Assembly: GCA_026004195.1 (NCBI GenBank)
Contig: BPIQ01000001.1
Location: forward strand, 1,633,605 to 1,697,604
Source of the DNA: Candidatus Binatia bacterium
GTDB lineage: Bacteria > Desulfobacterota > Binatia > HRBIN30 > BPIQ01
Direction: 5' to 3'
Length of the DNA: 64,000 nucleotides
The notes under the pieces were generated by a model that was given only the letters and a program-made list of their open reading frames with translations, was not told the origin of the DNA and did not search any database. Shown piece after piece: positions 34,438 through 43,564 of this stretch; positions within the stretch are counted from its first letter, which is position 1, and the number at the start of each line of letters is the position of its first letter. Position numbers and translations under genes: made by a program.

Positions 34438-35964
34438 TCACGAGGCGGGTTTTTCGCCCCGAGCCGCTGCTTCCGCCAGCGAGTCGAGAACCTTCCCCAC
34501 GTCGCCGACCTCGAAGCCGTAAGCCCAGGCCAGGACCACGACGGGATGAAGCGGTTCGAGCCCCGTGGCCTGCCGAATCTGCGTTCCCGCGAGGGCGCAG
34601 TCCGTGCAAGCGGCCGTGCACTTCTCCCCCGCCGCCGCCCGGAGCTCGTCGAAAAGCTTCCGCCCCCAGTGGAGCGAATCTTCGAAGTGCTCGACCTGCA
34701 TGCTCCAGGTACCGTCGTGTCCCGAGCATTCCTGGATCGCGACGACCTCCTCAGCGACGAGTCCCAGGAGGTCGCGAGCCCGGAAACCCACGTTCTGGGC
34801 CCGCAAGTGGCACGGCACGTGGTACGGAATCTTGTCGAGCTTCCTGCGAAAGTCCCTCTTGAGGCGGCCTTCCCGCGCGATCCGGTAAAGGTAAAGGCAG
34901 AGATCGTGCGTGTGTCCCGCGATCCGGTCCGCCTTCTCGCCTCCGAGGAGCTGCGGGTATTCTTCGCGGAGCACGAGACTGCAGCTCGGCGACGGCACTA
35001 CCACCTCGTAACCGCGTTCCACCCACTCCGAAAGAGCTTCGAGATTATGCCGGCCATAATCGGCCGCCCGCTCGAGGTCCCCTCCTTCGATCACGGGCAT
35101 ACCGCAGCAAACTTGACCGGGCGGGTAAACGACTTCCACGCCGTTGTGCTCGAGCACGCGGACGGCGGCTCGCCCGCAAGCGGGATCGTGGTAATTGACC
35201 AGACAGGTGGCGAAAAAGACCACCCGGAGCGGCGTGGGCGTCTCGATCCCTTCCCGCAGTGGTGCAGGCTCCTCCGGTCGCGACCCACCCCGGCGCTTCC
35301 ACCATCGCTCGAACGTCTCGCCGTGGAAGCGGGGCAGGTCCTTTTTGCGGTGGATGCCGAGTGTCTTTTCCATCGCCAGACGTACGACCGGATTCGAAAG
35401 GCTGCGCCTCGCGAGACCGGGGGCCAGACTCCCGAGAGTGCCGAGAAGTTTGGTGTTGCGCACGAGACGGCTGCGGAGCGGAATCCCTCGCTCCCTCGCC
35501 CGCACCGCCTTCCAGCGCAGGAGGAGTCTCGGGAAATCCACGGCGTATTCGTGCGGTGGCGTGTAAGGGCAGTTCGGGTAGCAAAGCTTGCACTGGAAGC
35601 ACAGGTCCACGACCCGGTCGATCTGCTCGTCGGTGAGATCCCTGGCATGCCCCTGGAGTTCCGGAAGCTCGTCGCCGAACCCTTCCGCGCGTTCTCCATC
35701 GTGCTCGCGCGGCCCCTGCCGGGCGGCTTCCTCGCGCTTTTTCTCCGCGGCTTCGACGATTTCCGGGTGGGCTTCGAGATACTCCTTGCGGCGCCGCTCG
35801 GTGACCGCGTCGATCTCCTCGAACATGAGAGGAAACGAGCCGCAAAACTTGAAGCAGAGCCGGCAGCCGTGACAGATGTCGAAGACCCGGTCGATCTCCG
35901 CGCGGAGGTCCTGCCGATCCCAGAACTTCTCTTCTTGGATCCTGAGGCCCAGCGATTCCGCCAT
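34438..35964 (-). CDS. Fe-S oxidoreductase with two 4Fe-4S motifs and two CCG domains (GlpC/HdrD-like)
   Basis: 508 residues from ATG at 35964. Ferredoxin-like cysteine motifs CHGCRLCFKFC (about 33-43) and CFQCKLCYPNCPY (about 120-132) bind two 4Fe-4S clusters. The C-terminal half has two cysteine-rich CCG domains: FFATCLVNYHDP...VCCGMPVIEGGD and YHVPCHLRAQNVG...ECSGHDGTW. This equals the electron-transfer subunits of anaerobic glycerol-3-phosphate dehydrogenase, glycolate oxidase or heterodisulfide reductase. The catalytic FAD partner is not adjacent, so the donor is unknown. It stands alone between two repeat clusters. Confidence 0.83.
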   Translation of the reverse strand: MAESLGLRIQEEKFWDRQDLRAEIDRVFDICHGCRLCFKFCGSFPLMFEEIDAVTERRRKEYLEAHPEIVEAAEKKREEAARQGPREHDGERAEGFGDELPELQGHARDLTDEQIDRVVDLCFQCKLCYPNCPYTPPHEYAVDFPRLLLRWKAVRARERGIPLRSRLVRNTKLLGTLGSLAPGLARRSLSNPVVRLAMEKTLGIHRKKDLPRFHGETFERWWKRRGGSRPEEPAPLREGIETPTPLRVVFFATCLVNYHDPACGRAAVRVLEHNGVEVVYPPGQVCCGMPVIEGGDLERAADYGRHNLEALSEWVERGYEVVVPSPSCSLVLREEYPQLLGGEKADRIAGHTHDLCLYLYRIAREGRLKRDFRRKLDKIPYHVPCHLRAQNVGFRARDLLGLVAEEVVAIQECSGHDGTWSMQVEHFEDSLHWGRKLFDELRAAAGEKCTAACTDCALAGTQIRQATGLEPLHPVVVLAWAYGFEVGDVGKVLDSLAEAAARGEKPAS

Positions 35965-36032
35965 ACCGCCAGGATTTATACCCACCCTTCACGCCGGGCA
36001 ACGGAACCGCCAGGCTTTCGTGCCGGCCCGCC

Positions 36033-36453
36033 GGAGGGACGCGCTCCGTCGCGTCCGGGGGGTGGGGGACGGACGTGCCACGCATGAACACGGCCACGAC
36101 AGAGCGTGGCCCTCCGATCGCGTCCAGGGGGCGGGGGAATCGACGCCGCCGTTTCGCCTTCCAGGATCGACGTCCACGGCATCGGCGAACACGGCCCGCC
36201 GGAGGGACGCGCTCCGTCGCGTCCCGGGGGGCGGGGATCGGCATGACCGCTCGCGTCCGAGATGGCGATTCGTACGATCCACCACCACGGCCACGACAGA
36301 GCGTGGCCCTCCGATCTGTCGGGCGAAACGTCGCCTCCGGAGGGACGCGCTCCGTCGCGTCCCGGGGGGGCGGGGGAATCGGCATGACCGCTCGCGTCCG
36401 AGATGGCGATTCGTACGATCCACCACCACGGCCACGACAGAGCGTGGCCCTCC
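36033..36453. repeat. palindromic repeat cluster 4
   Basis: Strict alternation of A on + (36033-36056, 36201-36224, 36339-36362) and C on - (36092-36115, 36289-36312, 36430-36453). The segment from about 36225 to 36315 recurs at about 36363-36456 (period near 140 bp), including GGCATGACCGCTCGCGTCC and GATTCGTACGATCC, so this cluster grew by tandem duplication. Confidence 0.85.
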
Positions 36454-36476
36454 GACGCACAAAGAAGGCGATCGTG

Positions 36477-37433
36477 TCATTCGAACGGCAGCCAGTCTCC
36501 GATGCCGGGCAGGACGTCGTCGTAGAAAAGGTCGACGATGCCGACGAACGCCCAGTCGAACTCGTCGCGGGCCGTCTCGTCGAGGGGGAGCTGGACTCCC
36601 ACACCGAGTTCGAGGAAGCGGTCGAGGTACACGAGGCCCAGCGTGGTCCGCGCTTCCGTGCCCCGTCCTGCGCCTTGAAGGTCCGTCTCGAAGTGGAATT
36701 CGGCGACGGGAAGGAGTCGGTCGAGCGGCACGGGTACCGGCACCTCTCCCACCTCGCGAAGATAGGGCAAGCTGTAAAGAAAAAGCACGTCGTAACCGAG
36801 CGTGTCTCTCTCCTCCCGGCGGCTCACCGGGACTTCCAACGTCAAGTCCCCCATAAGCGCGAGCGGCCGGAGAAACCAGAACCCCTCCGGAAGGTCCCCG
36901 AAACCCCGGGCGAGCAGGAGAGCCGGTTCGAGGACGACGTGGGACTCGCTCCCCACGTCCTCGTCGCCGGTCGGCACCTCCATCTCGAGTGCAAAGGAAA
37001 GCACCGTCTCGCGCTCGGCGTCGCGAATCGGGGCGTACTTGAAACGGAGACCGAGATTCGAAAACCCGCTTCCGCCTGCCGCACCCGAGGCTCCGGTTCC
37101 CGAGTGCGCGGCGAGACCTGCGTCCGACGCCGCCCCCTCTTCGTCGGACTCCCCCAGGTCGAGCCAGGCCGCTTCGAGGCCGATGCTCGTCGACGTCGAA
37201 AGCCGCTTTTCGAAAGAAAAGCCCAGGGTGAAGTCGCTTCCCCCCGGGCGGTCGACGCGGAAGGGTTTGGCGAGAACGAACTCGTCCTTGGGGTTGGCGT
37301 CCTCGGTGACGAAGGGCTCGATGAAGCTGCGCTTTCCCACGCGGCCGTGGGCACCGGCCCGGTCGGGAAAACCGAGGAACAAACCCCAACAGAAAACCGC
37401 GCTCCAGAGAGCGCACACACGTACTCTGCGCAT
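36477..37433 (-). CDS. putative outer-membrane beta-barrel (porin/transporter-like) protein
   Basis: 318 residues. Signal peptide VCALWSAVFCWGLFLGFPDRAGAHG. The mature part has alternating amphipathic strands with aromatic ends and terminates in ...YDDVLPGIGDWLPFE; blocks such as FTLGFSFEKRLSTSTSIGLEAAWLDL, LGLRFKYAPIRDAERETVLSFALEMEVPTGDEDV and AEFHFETDLQG resemble transporter-type outer-membrane proteins of phenol/solute uptake families. A strong ribosome site (GAGAGGAGG) precedes the ATG. The Cys/His-rich protein gene lies 103 bp upstream on the same strand, suggesting one operon. Confidence 0.7.
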   Translation of the reverse strand: MRRVRVCALWSAVFCWGLFLGFPDRAGAHGRVGKRSFIEPFVTEDANPKDEFVLAKPFRVDRPGGSDFTLGFSFEKRLSTSTSIGLEAAWLDLGESDEEGAASDAGLAAHSGTGASGAAGGSGFSNLGLRFKYAPIRDAERETVLSFALEMEVPTGDEDVGSESHVVLEPALLLARGFGDLPEGFWFLRPLALMGDLTLEVPVSRREERDTLGYDVLFLYSLPYLREVGEVPVPVPLDRLLPVAEFHFETDLQGAGRGTEARTTLGLVYLDRFLELGVGVQLPLDETARDEFDWAFVGIVDLFYDDVLPGIGDWLPFE

Positions 37434-37536
37434 GAATTACCTCCTCTCGCGGGATCGGGGGGTGGGCGCACGCGCACCGCGACGCGGAGTGCGAGAGCGG
37501 CCCCGTCCCCATTCGTGCGAAGCGATGTTCCGACGT

Positions 37537-37968
37537 TCAGGAGAGGAGGCTCGTCTCCGGAGGGGGAGTCGGCGGAGGTGGCGCATCGACCCGCGGAATC
37601 GGGAAAGAGGCGACGATGAACGGACGAGACGGATCGGCTTCGGGTTCCACCTCGGCTCGGGGCAAGAGCATCTGCGGGCCGCGAGCGAGAGACCGATCGC
37701 CCGACTCCTTCTGGCACGAAGGCTTGGCGATCACGAGGCCCGATGTCTTCCGTTGGTGACAACGGAGGCGGCGGTGGGAGCGCCCGTGATCGTGCCCCGG
37801 ACAGTGGCAGCGGTCGCGCGGGCAGCAACAGGCTTCGCGGGCCAGCGGCAGAAGGAGGGTAGGAACCGCGTGGGAGGTGTGCAGAAGGAGGGCAAAAGCC
37901 AGCAGCAAGGAACCGCAGAACTGCCGAGAGACTCGCGGGTGACCTTCTCGTTGCGCCTTGCGGGCCAC
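37537..37968 (-). CDS. small exported Cys/His-rich protein, possible metal binding
   Basis: About 143 residues from GTG at 37968 (start tentative). N-terminal membrane/signal segment FCGSLLLAFALLLHTSHAVPTLLLPL, then a cluster of potential metal ligands: REACCCPRDRCHCPGHDHGRSHRRLRCHQR, later KPSCQKESG, and a proline-rich end (VDAPPPPTPPPETSLLS). Similar short CCCP/HDHG proteins occur near metal efflux or uptake loci. It precedes the barrel protein on the same strand, and arsenate reductase is encoded 750 bp away on the other strand. Metal binding is inferred from composition only. Confidence 0.5.
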   Translation of the reverse strand: MARKAQREGHPRVSRQFCGSLLLAFALLLHTSHAVPTLLLPLAREACCCPRDRCHCPGHDHGRSHRRLRCHQRKTSGLVIAKPSCQKESGDRSLARGPQMLLPRAEVEPEADPSRPFIVASFPIPRVDAPPPPTPPPETSLLS

Positions 37969-38035
37969 GTTGGCTCTTTTCCGTCTCCCGCCCCTCGTGT
38001 CAACGCAAGGCCCGCGAGGCCCCCCGAACGCGATC

Positions 38036-38568
38036 GGAGGGCCACGCTCTGTCGTGGCCGGGTTCAATCGGAGGGACCCGCTCTGTCGGGTCCGTGTTCA
38101 TGCGTGGTACGTCCGTCCCCCCCACCCCGGACGCGACGGAGCGCGTCCCTCCGGCGGGTGGATGCGAAACCCGCACACGTCGCGACGGAACGCGTCCCTC
38201 CGGGTGGCCGTGTTCGCTCATCGGACGCCACGCATCATTGCAAACGCAACGGACACGTTCGTACCCCCATCCCCCTGGACGCGATCGGAGGGCCACGCTC
38301 TGTCGGGTCCGTGTTCTTCGTCGTACGTCTGTCCCCCCAACCCGCCGGACGCGACGAGGTGCGTGTCTCCGCCACGGGTGCGCCTTTCGAAGGTGCGATC
38401 GGAGGACCACGCTCTGTCGTGAGCGGGTTCAATCGGAGGGACCCGCTCTGTCGGGTCCGTGTTCGTGCGTGGTACGTCCGTCCCCCCCACCCCGGACGCG
38501 ACGGAGCGCGTCCCTCCGGCGGGTGGATGCGAAACCCGTACACGTCGCGACGGAGCGCGTCGCTCCGG
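38036..38568. repeat. palindromic repeat cluster 5
   Basis: Orientation is reversed compared with clusters 1-4: C and B units on + (38036-38059, 38070-38093, 38286-38309 with mixed arms, 38400-38423 degenerate, 38435-38458) and A units on - (38129-38152, 38494-38517, 38546-38568 and a shortened unit 38181-38202). The block B+ to A- (38070-38165) recurs at 38435-38530 almost unchanged. Confidence 0.85.
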
Positions 38569-38715
38569 GTGGCCGTGTTCGTCGATGGCTAGGACGTCGA
38601 TCGCTGGATGCCGAGGCGCACGGGGGCTGCCTCTCGGTCGGACGCGACAGCGTGCGCGGCGCTCGTGGACACGGCCCGGGCCGCCTGTTACGAATGCATT
38701 TCGCCGCAAGATTCC

Positions 38716-39201
38716 ATGGACAAGGTTTGGAACGTCCTATTCCTCTGCACGGGAAACTCGGCAAGGAGCATTTTCGCCGAGTCCATTCTCGCACGTTTCG
38801 GGGCGCAGCGATTTCGTGCCTTCAGCGCAGGAAGCCGACCGCGAGGCAAGGTTCACCCCATGACGCTCGAAATTCTCCGCGAGCGGGGGCATCCGACCGA
38901 AGCCCTGCGCAGCAAGAGCTGGGACGAGTTCACGGTCCCGGGCTCACCTCCGATCGACATCGTCGTCACCGTTTGCGACCAGGCAGCGCAGGAGCCGTGT
39001 CCGCTTTTCCCGGGGCGCGCCGTTCGCGCGCACTGGAGCATCGAGGACCCGGCGGCAACCGAAGGAACGCCCGACGAGGTGCGGGCTGCCTTCGCGCGCG
39101 CGTACGAGGAACTCGAACGTCGGGTCCGGAGGCTCGTGGAACTTCCGCTGGAAACCCTCTCGCCCGAGGAGGCGGGCCAAAGCATTTCTTCCATCCTCTG
39201 A
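38716..39201 (+). CDS. arsC: arsenate reductase, LMW-phosphotyrosine-phosphatase type (ArsC)
   Basis: 161 residues, ATG at 38716 (MDKVWNVLFLCTGNSARS). The P-loop CTGNSARS with nucleophilic Cys11, GSRPRGKVHPMTLEILRERGHPTEALRSKSWDEF and VVTVCDQAAQEPCPLFPG (acidic and redox Cys region) fit the thioredoxin-coupled ArsC family. It reduces arsenate to arsenite in the cytoplasm. No arsB/acr3 or arsR is visible in the window. The upstream frame extension runs into repeat sequence and is not part of the gene. It stands between clusters 5 and 6. Confidence 0.85.
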   Translation: MDKVWNVLFLCTGNSARSIFAESILARFGAQRFRAFSAGSRPRGKVHPMTLEILRERGHPTEALRSKSWDEFTVPGSPPIDIVVTVCDQAAQEPCPLFPGRAVRAHWSIEDPAATEGTPDEVRAAFARAYEELERRVRRLVELPLETLSPEEAGQSISSIL

Positions 39202-39208
39202 GGCCGCC

Positions 39209-39960
39209 GGACGCGACGGAGCGCGCCCCTCCGGGTGGCCGTGTTCGCCGATGCCGTGGACGTCGATCCTGGAAGGCGAAACGGCGGCGTCGATTCCCCC
39301 GCCCCCTGGACGCGATCGGAGGGCCACGCTCTGTCGTGGCCGTGGCCGTGAACGGTACCGGCGGTCGTTGCCGACGTCCGACCGGCACATCCCCACCCCC
39401 CCGGACGCGACGGAGCGCGTCCCTCCGGCGGGGCATGCGAAGCGCGCACACGTCGCGACGGAACGCGTCCGTCCGGGTGGACGTGTTCGCTCATCGGACG
39501 CCGCGCGTCATTGCAAACGCGACGGACACGTTCGTACCCCCGCCCCCTGGACGCGATCGGAGGGCCACGCTCTGTCGTGGCCCGGTTCAATCGGAGGGAC
39601 CCGCTCTGTCGGGTCCGTGTTCATGCGTGGCACGTCCGTCCCCCACCCCCCGGACGCGACGGAGCGCGTCCCTCCGGCGGGGCATGCGAAGCGCGCACAC
39701 GTCGCGACGGAACGCGTCCGTCCGGGTGGACGTGTTCGCTCATCGGACGCCGCGCGTCATTGCAAACGCGACGGACACGTTCGTACCCCCGCCCCCTGGA
39801 CGCGATCGGAGGGCCACGCTCTGTCGTGGCCGTGTCCGTGACGGACCGGCGGTCGTTGCCGACGTCCGCCGTCCATCCCCACCCCCCCGGACGCGACGGA
39901 GCGCGTCCCTCCGGCGGGGCATGCGAAGCGCGCACACGTCGCGACGGAACGCGTCCCGAT
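39209..39960. repeat. palindromic repeat cluster 6 with tandemly amplified blocks
   Basis: The largest cluster. A on - at 39209-39232, 39403-39426, 39652-39675 and 39889-39912, each of the last three followed about 25 bp later by a shortened A unit (about 39452, 39701, 39940). C on + at 39318-39341, 39559-39582 and 39808-39831; B on + at 39593-39616. The block 39403-39651 repeats at 39652-39888 and again partly from 39889 (periods 249 and 237 bp). Nothing in it looks coding. Confidence 0.88.
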
Positions 39961-40127
39961 GGCGGCAATCGCGGACGGCAGGGACGTCGATCGCCGCATG
40001 CGGACAGGCCTCGACGGGAGACTCACCCTCTCCTCCTGACAAGTGCCCACGTCTTGCTTGCCACGAGGCCAGGGAGTTAACTGGGTGAGCCCCACACATC
40101 CGGCAGAAACTCGAGGAGGAAACACCC

Positions 40128-41318
40128 ATGCGCGAAGCCGTCATTGTCGATGCCGTCCGGACTCCACTCGGACGCGGGAAACCGACCGGTGCACTGCACA
40201 GCTGGCACCCGGTCGACCTCGCGGCTCACCTGCTCGAGGCGCTGGTGGAAAGGAACAGCCTCGATCCGGCCGACATCGAGGACGTGATCATGGGGTGCGT
40301 GACGCAGGTCGGCGAGCAAGGCGTGAACATCGGCCGCAACGCCGTCCTTGCCGCCGGCTTCCCCGAAAGCGTCTGCGGGACGACCGTCGACCGGCAGTGC
40401 GGCTCGAGCCAGCAGGCCATTCACTTCGCGGCCCAGGGCGTGCTCGCGGGCGCGTACGACATCGTGATCGCAGCCGGCGTGGAGTCGATGAGCCGACTTC
40501 CCATGGGCACGAGCATTGCCGTGGGCGGCGCTCCCTTCGGCCCTCGCATGATGAAGCGCTACCAGGAAGCCAACCTCTACGGAGTGGGCGGGATCGTGCC
40601 GCAGGGCATCTCCGCGGAAATCGTGGCGCAGAAGTGGAACCTTTCCCGGCGCGAACTCGACGAGTTCTCGCTCGGCTCCCACCAGAAAGCCGCTGCTGCC
40701 ACGCGCAACGGATGGTTCGACAACGAGATCGTCCCGGTCGAGGTCAAGCACCCCGACGGAAAGACGGAAACGATCAAAACCGACGAGGGAATCCGTCCCG
40801 ACACGAGCCTCGAAAAGCTCCTTTCCCTCAAGCCCGCTTTCAAGGAAGACGGCGTCATTACCGCGGGCAATTCGAGCCAGATCACGGACGGGGCCGCTGC
40901 GGTCCTCATCATGGAAAAGAAAAAGGCCCTCGACATGGGACTGCGACCCCGTGCCCGCTTTCACGCCTTCGCGCTCGGTGGCTGCGACCCCGTGATCATG
41001 CTCACGGCTCCCATCCCGGCCACGCGCAAGGTGCTCGAGAAAGCGGGGCTCACGATCCGCGACATGGACGCCATCGAGATCAACGAAGCCTTCGCGCCGG
41101 TGGTGCTCGCGTGGCAACGGGAACTCGACCCCGACATGGACAAGGTGAACGTACACGGCGGCGCCATCGCTCTCGGCCATCCGCTCGGGTGCAGCGGCGC
41201 CCGGCTCATGACCACGCTCTTGAACGTCCTCGAACGCACGGGCGGTCGGTGGGGGCTCCAGACCATGTGCGAAGGCGGCGGGATGGCCAACGCGACGATC
41301 ATCGAGAGGCTCGACTGA
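40128..41318 (+). CDS. acetyl-CoA acetyltransferase (thiolase family)
   Basis: 396 residues, ATG with GAGGAGG upstream. Thiolase landmarks: REAVIVDAVRTPLGR at the N-terminus, nucleophile Cys91 in VDRQCGSSQQAIHFAAQGV, GHPLGCSGAR with the active-site His, and the second catalytic Cys in TMCEGGGMANATIIE. It cleaves 3-ketoacyl-CoA or condenses two acyl-CoA units. The sequence resembles FadA/steroid-type thiolases (INEAFAPVVLAWQRELDPD), but no other beta-oxidation gene is adjacent. It follows repeat cluster 6 directly. Confidence 0.9.
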   Translation: MREAVIVDAVRTPLGRGKPTGALHSWHPVDLAAHLLEALVERNSLDPADIEDVIMGCVTQVGEQGVNIGRNAVLAAGFPESVCGTTVDRQCGSSQQAIHFAAQGVLAGAYDIVIAAGVESMSRLPMGTSIAVGGAPFGPRMMKRYQEANLYGVGGIVPQGISAEIVAQKWNLSRRELDEFSLGSHQKAAAATRNGWFDNEIVPVEVKHPDGKTETIKTDEGIRPDTSLEKLLSLKPAFKEDGVITAGNSSQITDGAAAVLIMEKKKALDMGLRPRARFHAFALGGCDPVIMLTAPIPATRKVLEKAGLTIRDMDAIEINEAFAPVVLAWQRELDPDMDKVNVHGGAIALGHPLGCSGARLMTTLLNVLERTGGRWGLQTMCEGGGMANATIIERLD

Positions 41319-41543
41319 GCCGGCGAATTCCGGAGTAGACCGCAGAGGCGGCCTTCCCGGAAGCGCTCGACCGGCGCTCCCCGCACTGCCGACCGCAGCT
41401 TCCGGGGCGAAAACCGAGAAAAGGTCCGCCACGCGGCTTTCCGGCTCCGGCGGGCAGACGAGGTCTTCGCGTTTTCTCCCGGGCGAGACCGCCTCTCGCG
41501 TTTTCCTTGACGCGGAGTCCGGAAAAGGCGAAACTTCCACGCG

Positions 41544-41936
41544 ATGCCCGGCTCGAACGGCCAGCGGACGCTTCTGCGTGTCGTCGCAATTCTCGTGGGT
41601 CTCCGTGCCGTCACGAACTTTCTCAAGCCCTTCGGATGGGGCTCGGGAATCGTGATCCTGGGCAACCTGATCGGCGGCCCCGCGATGTACGTCCTCGCCC
41701 CCCTCGTCGGTCTCTTCATGCTGGTCTGGGCGTGGACTCTCTGGCGGGAGCACGGCCTCGCACTCCCCCTCGGCCTCGCCTACCTCGCCTTCGTCGCCGT
41801 CAACATCGTCGTTTTTCCGCTGGTGGAAGGGCTTCCGGGAAACGTCACGCCGTGGATGTACGGGGTCTACGCGGTGGTAGCGCTCGGAGTGCCCGGGCTC
41901 GGCGTCTGGGTACTCCTATCCGCCAGGCGGACCTGA
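41544..41936 (+). CDS. small integral membrane protein of unknown function
   Basis: 130 residues with four hydrophobic helices (about 9-26, 32-52, 54-68/74-92 and 105-125). The sequence begins PGSNGQRTLLRVVAILVGLRAV and includes GWGSGIVILGNLIGGPAMYVLAPLVGLFMLVWAWTLW. No family is recognised. The 225-bp gap after the thiolase gene holds no visible element, and 240 bp of featureless sequence follow it. Reality is supported by the regular hydrophobic pattern; no function can be given. Confidence 0.65.
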   Translation: MPGSNGQRTLLRVVAILVGLRAVTNFLKPFGWGSGIVILGNLIGGPAMYVLAPLVGLFMLVWAWTLWREHGLALPLGLAYLAFVAVNIVVFPLVEGLPGNVTPWMYGVYAVVALGVPGLGVWVLLSARRT

Positions 41937-42177
41937 AGGAGGCCCGGCCGGCACCCAACTCCGCCGCGCTTTTCTCGCCGCCGGTCGACGCGGCAAGGAC
42001 CTCCGCATCCGGCGTTCCTTCCGTCCCGACCTGCCGCGGGGAGCGCATCGTTCGGTCGCTCCCGGGACATCCACCGCATACCTCCCGGAAACCTATGCCG
42101 GGCCTCCGAGCCCACGCCGGACCCCACCGGGCTTCGACTCTCTTGGCCTGCCCCGACCTTTTGCGAATAATGGTCTC

Positions 42178-43149
42178 GTGCCCCGCGCGAAGAAAACCTC
42201 GGCCGCGGAACTCCTCGAAGAGCTCCGGCGCGACCCGGCGCTCCGCGACGAGCTTTTGCGGCTTCTGGGAGACGGAGTTGCGACCAGAGCGGACCTAGGC
42301 CGGGTTTTCGACCGTCTCGGCGAGCACGCGACGATCCTCGAGCGCCTCGTCGAGGCGGTGAGCCTGCAGGGACGGCGGCTCGAAGAACTTACGCTCCAGG
42401 TCGCCGAGCAGGGCAAACGCCTCGAAGAACACTCCCGCGTCCTGCAAGAACACAGCCGGAGGCTCGAAGAACACTCCCGCATCCTGGAGGAACACAGCCG
42501 GCGGCTCGAAGAGCTCACTCAGCGACTCGAGGAACACAGCCGGCGACTCGAGGAGCTCGGCCAGCGACTCGAGGAACACAGCCGGCGACTCGAGGAGCTC
42601 GGCCGACGACTCGAAGAACTCACGCTCCAGGTTGCCGAGCAGGGCAAGCGCATCGAAGAACAGGGCAAGCGCATCGAAGAGCAGGGCAAGCGTATCGAAG
42701 AACAGGGCAAACGCATCGAAGAGCAAGGCAAGCGCATCGAAGAGCAGGGCAGACGCATCGAAGAGGCCTTTCGGAGGGTGGAAGCAATGGGGGCCCGCTG
42801 GGGGCTTCACGCCGAGTCCGCCTTCCGCGAGGGCATGCGAAGCGTTCTTGCCGAGCGCTTCGGGGCACGGGTCGAGCGCTGGGAAGGTTTCGACGACGAA
42901 GGCACCGTGTACGGCCACCCCTCGCCCGTCGAACTGGACCTGGTCGTGCAGGACGGAGAACCTCTTCTGATCGAGGTCAAGTCACACGTCTCGCGGGGCG
43001 ACGTCGCGGCCTTCCACAGGAAGGCCCGACTCTACGAGCAGAAGACGGGCAAGCGGGCGGCCAAGATGATGGTGAGCCCCTCCGTCGAAGAGAGGGCATT
43101 CCAGATCGCGGAAAAGCTGGGTATCGAAATCTCCACTTCGCTCGCGTGA
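42178..43149 (+). CDS. heptad-repeat coiled-coil protein with C-terminal PD-(D/E)XK-like domain (DUF3782-like)
   Basis: 323 residues, GTG start. Residues 1-60 are a charged helical head. Residues about 65-205 are near-perfect heptads, first LEEHSRR and LEELGQR types, then six copies of EQGKRIE. Residues 215-323 form a nuclease-like fold: SAFREGMRSVLAERFG, VELDLVVQDGEPLLIEVKSH (Asp and ExK of a PD-(D/E)XK core), GDVAAFHRKARLYEQKTGKRAAKMMVSPSVEERAF. Similar 'DUF3782' proteins exist in cyanobacteria and archaea with unknown role. Repeats at DNA level (see the repeat entry) suggest length variation. Nuclease activity is inference. Confidence 0.75.
   Translation: MPRAKKTSAAELLEELRRDPALRDELLRLLGDGVATRADLGRVFDRLGEHATILERLVEAVSLQGRRLEELTLQVAEQGKRLEEHSRVLQEHSRRLEEHSRILEEHSRRLEELTQRLEEHSRRLEELGQRLEEHSRRLEELGRRLEELTLQVAEQGKRIEEQGKRIEEQGKRIEEQGKRIEEQGKRIEEQGRRIEEAFRRVEAMGARWGLHAESAFREGMRSVLAERFGARVERWEGFDDEGTVYGHPSPVELDLVVQDGEPLLIEVKSHVSRGDVAAFHRKARLYEQKTGKRAAKMMVSPSVEERAFQIAEKLGIEISTSLA
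42460..42765 (+). repeat. in-frame 21- and 42-bp coding repeats
   Basis: Inside the coiled-coil gene, each heptad is coded by a 21-bp unit. The 42-bp pair GAACACAGCCGGCGACTCGA / GGAGCTCGGCC repeats around 42534-42600, and the unit GAACAGGGCAAGCGCATCGA repeats six times with few changes between about 42650 and 42764. Such repeats recombine easily, so the coiled-coil length may vary among strains. Confidence 0.8.
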
Positions 43150-43450
43150 CTGCGCGAGTGCGGCGTCGCTCGGAAGAGCGAAGCTCGGGCGGGAATTTCT
43201 ACCTTGACTCGGGGGCTCCGAGGCAACCATAAAATCGTGGACGTGCCCCCGAGAGCCCGAGCAGATCCCTTCCTTCCGTGGCCCCGTGCCGAACTCCCTG
43301 CAACGACGACGGGGCGCTGGCGCAGAGAAAACGTAGCCGCCGAATCCCTTCCCCCCCGCGGCCTCGTCCCCGGGCGGAGCCAGCTTTGCCGGGGTTCCCA
43401 CTCCGCACCAATCGGGCGTTTCCGCAGGCACTGGGTGCCGCCTACGGCCC
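43150..43450. other. intergenic region before the beta-helix gene
   Basis: About 300 bp without a convincing gene. Several frames are open, but none resembles a protein and none carries a clear start plus signal peptide in frame with the next gene. A TTGACT at 43204 could be a -35 element for the downstream gene; no good -10 partner was seen. Confidence 0.35.
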
Positions 43451-43564
43451 TACCCCTTCGGGCGAGCCCCCCGCTGGGTCCGGTTCGTTCTGGCCCTCCT
43501 CGGTCTTTTCGTCGCGCCCCGGAGCCATGCGGCCACGATCCACGTCCCGGCCGACCAGCCCACC

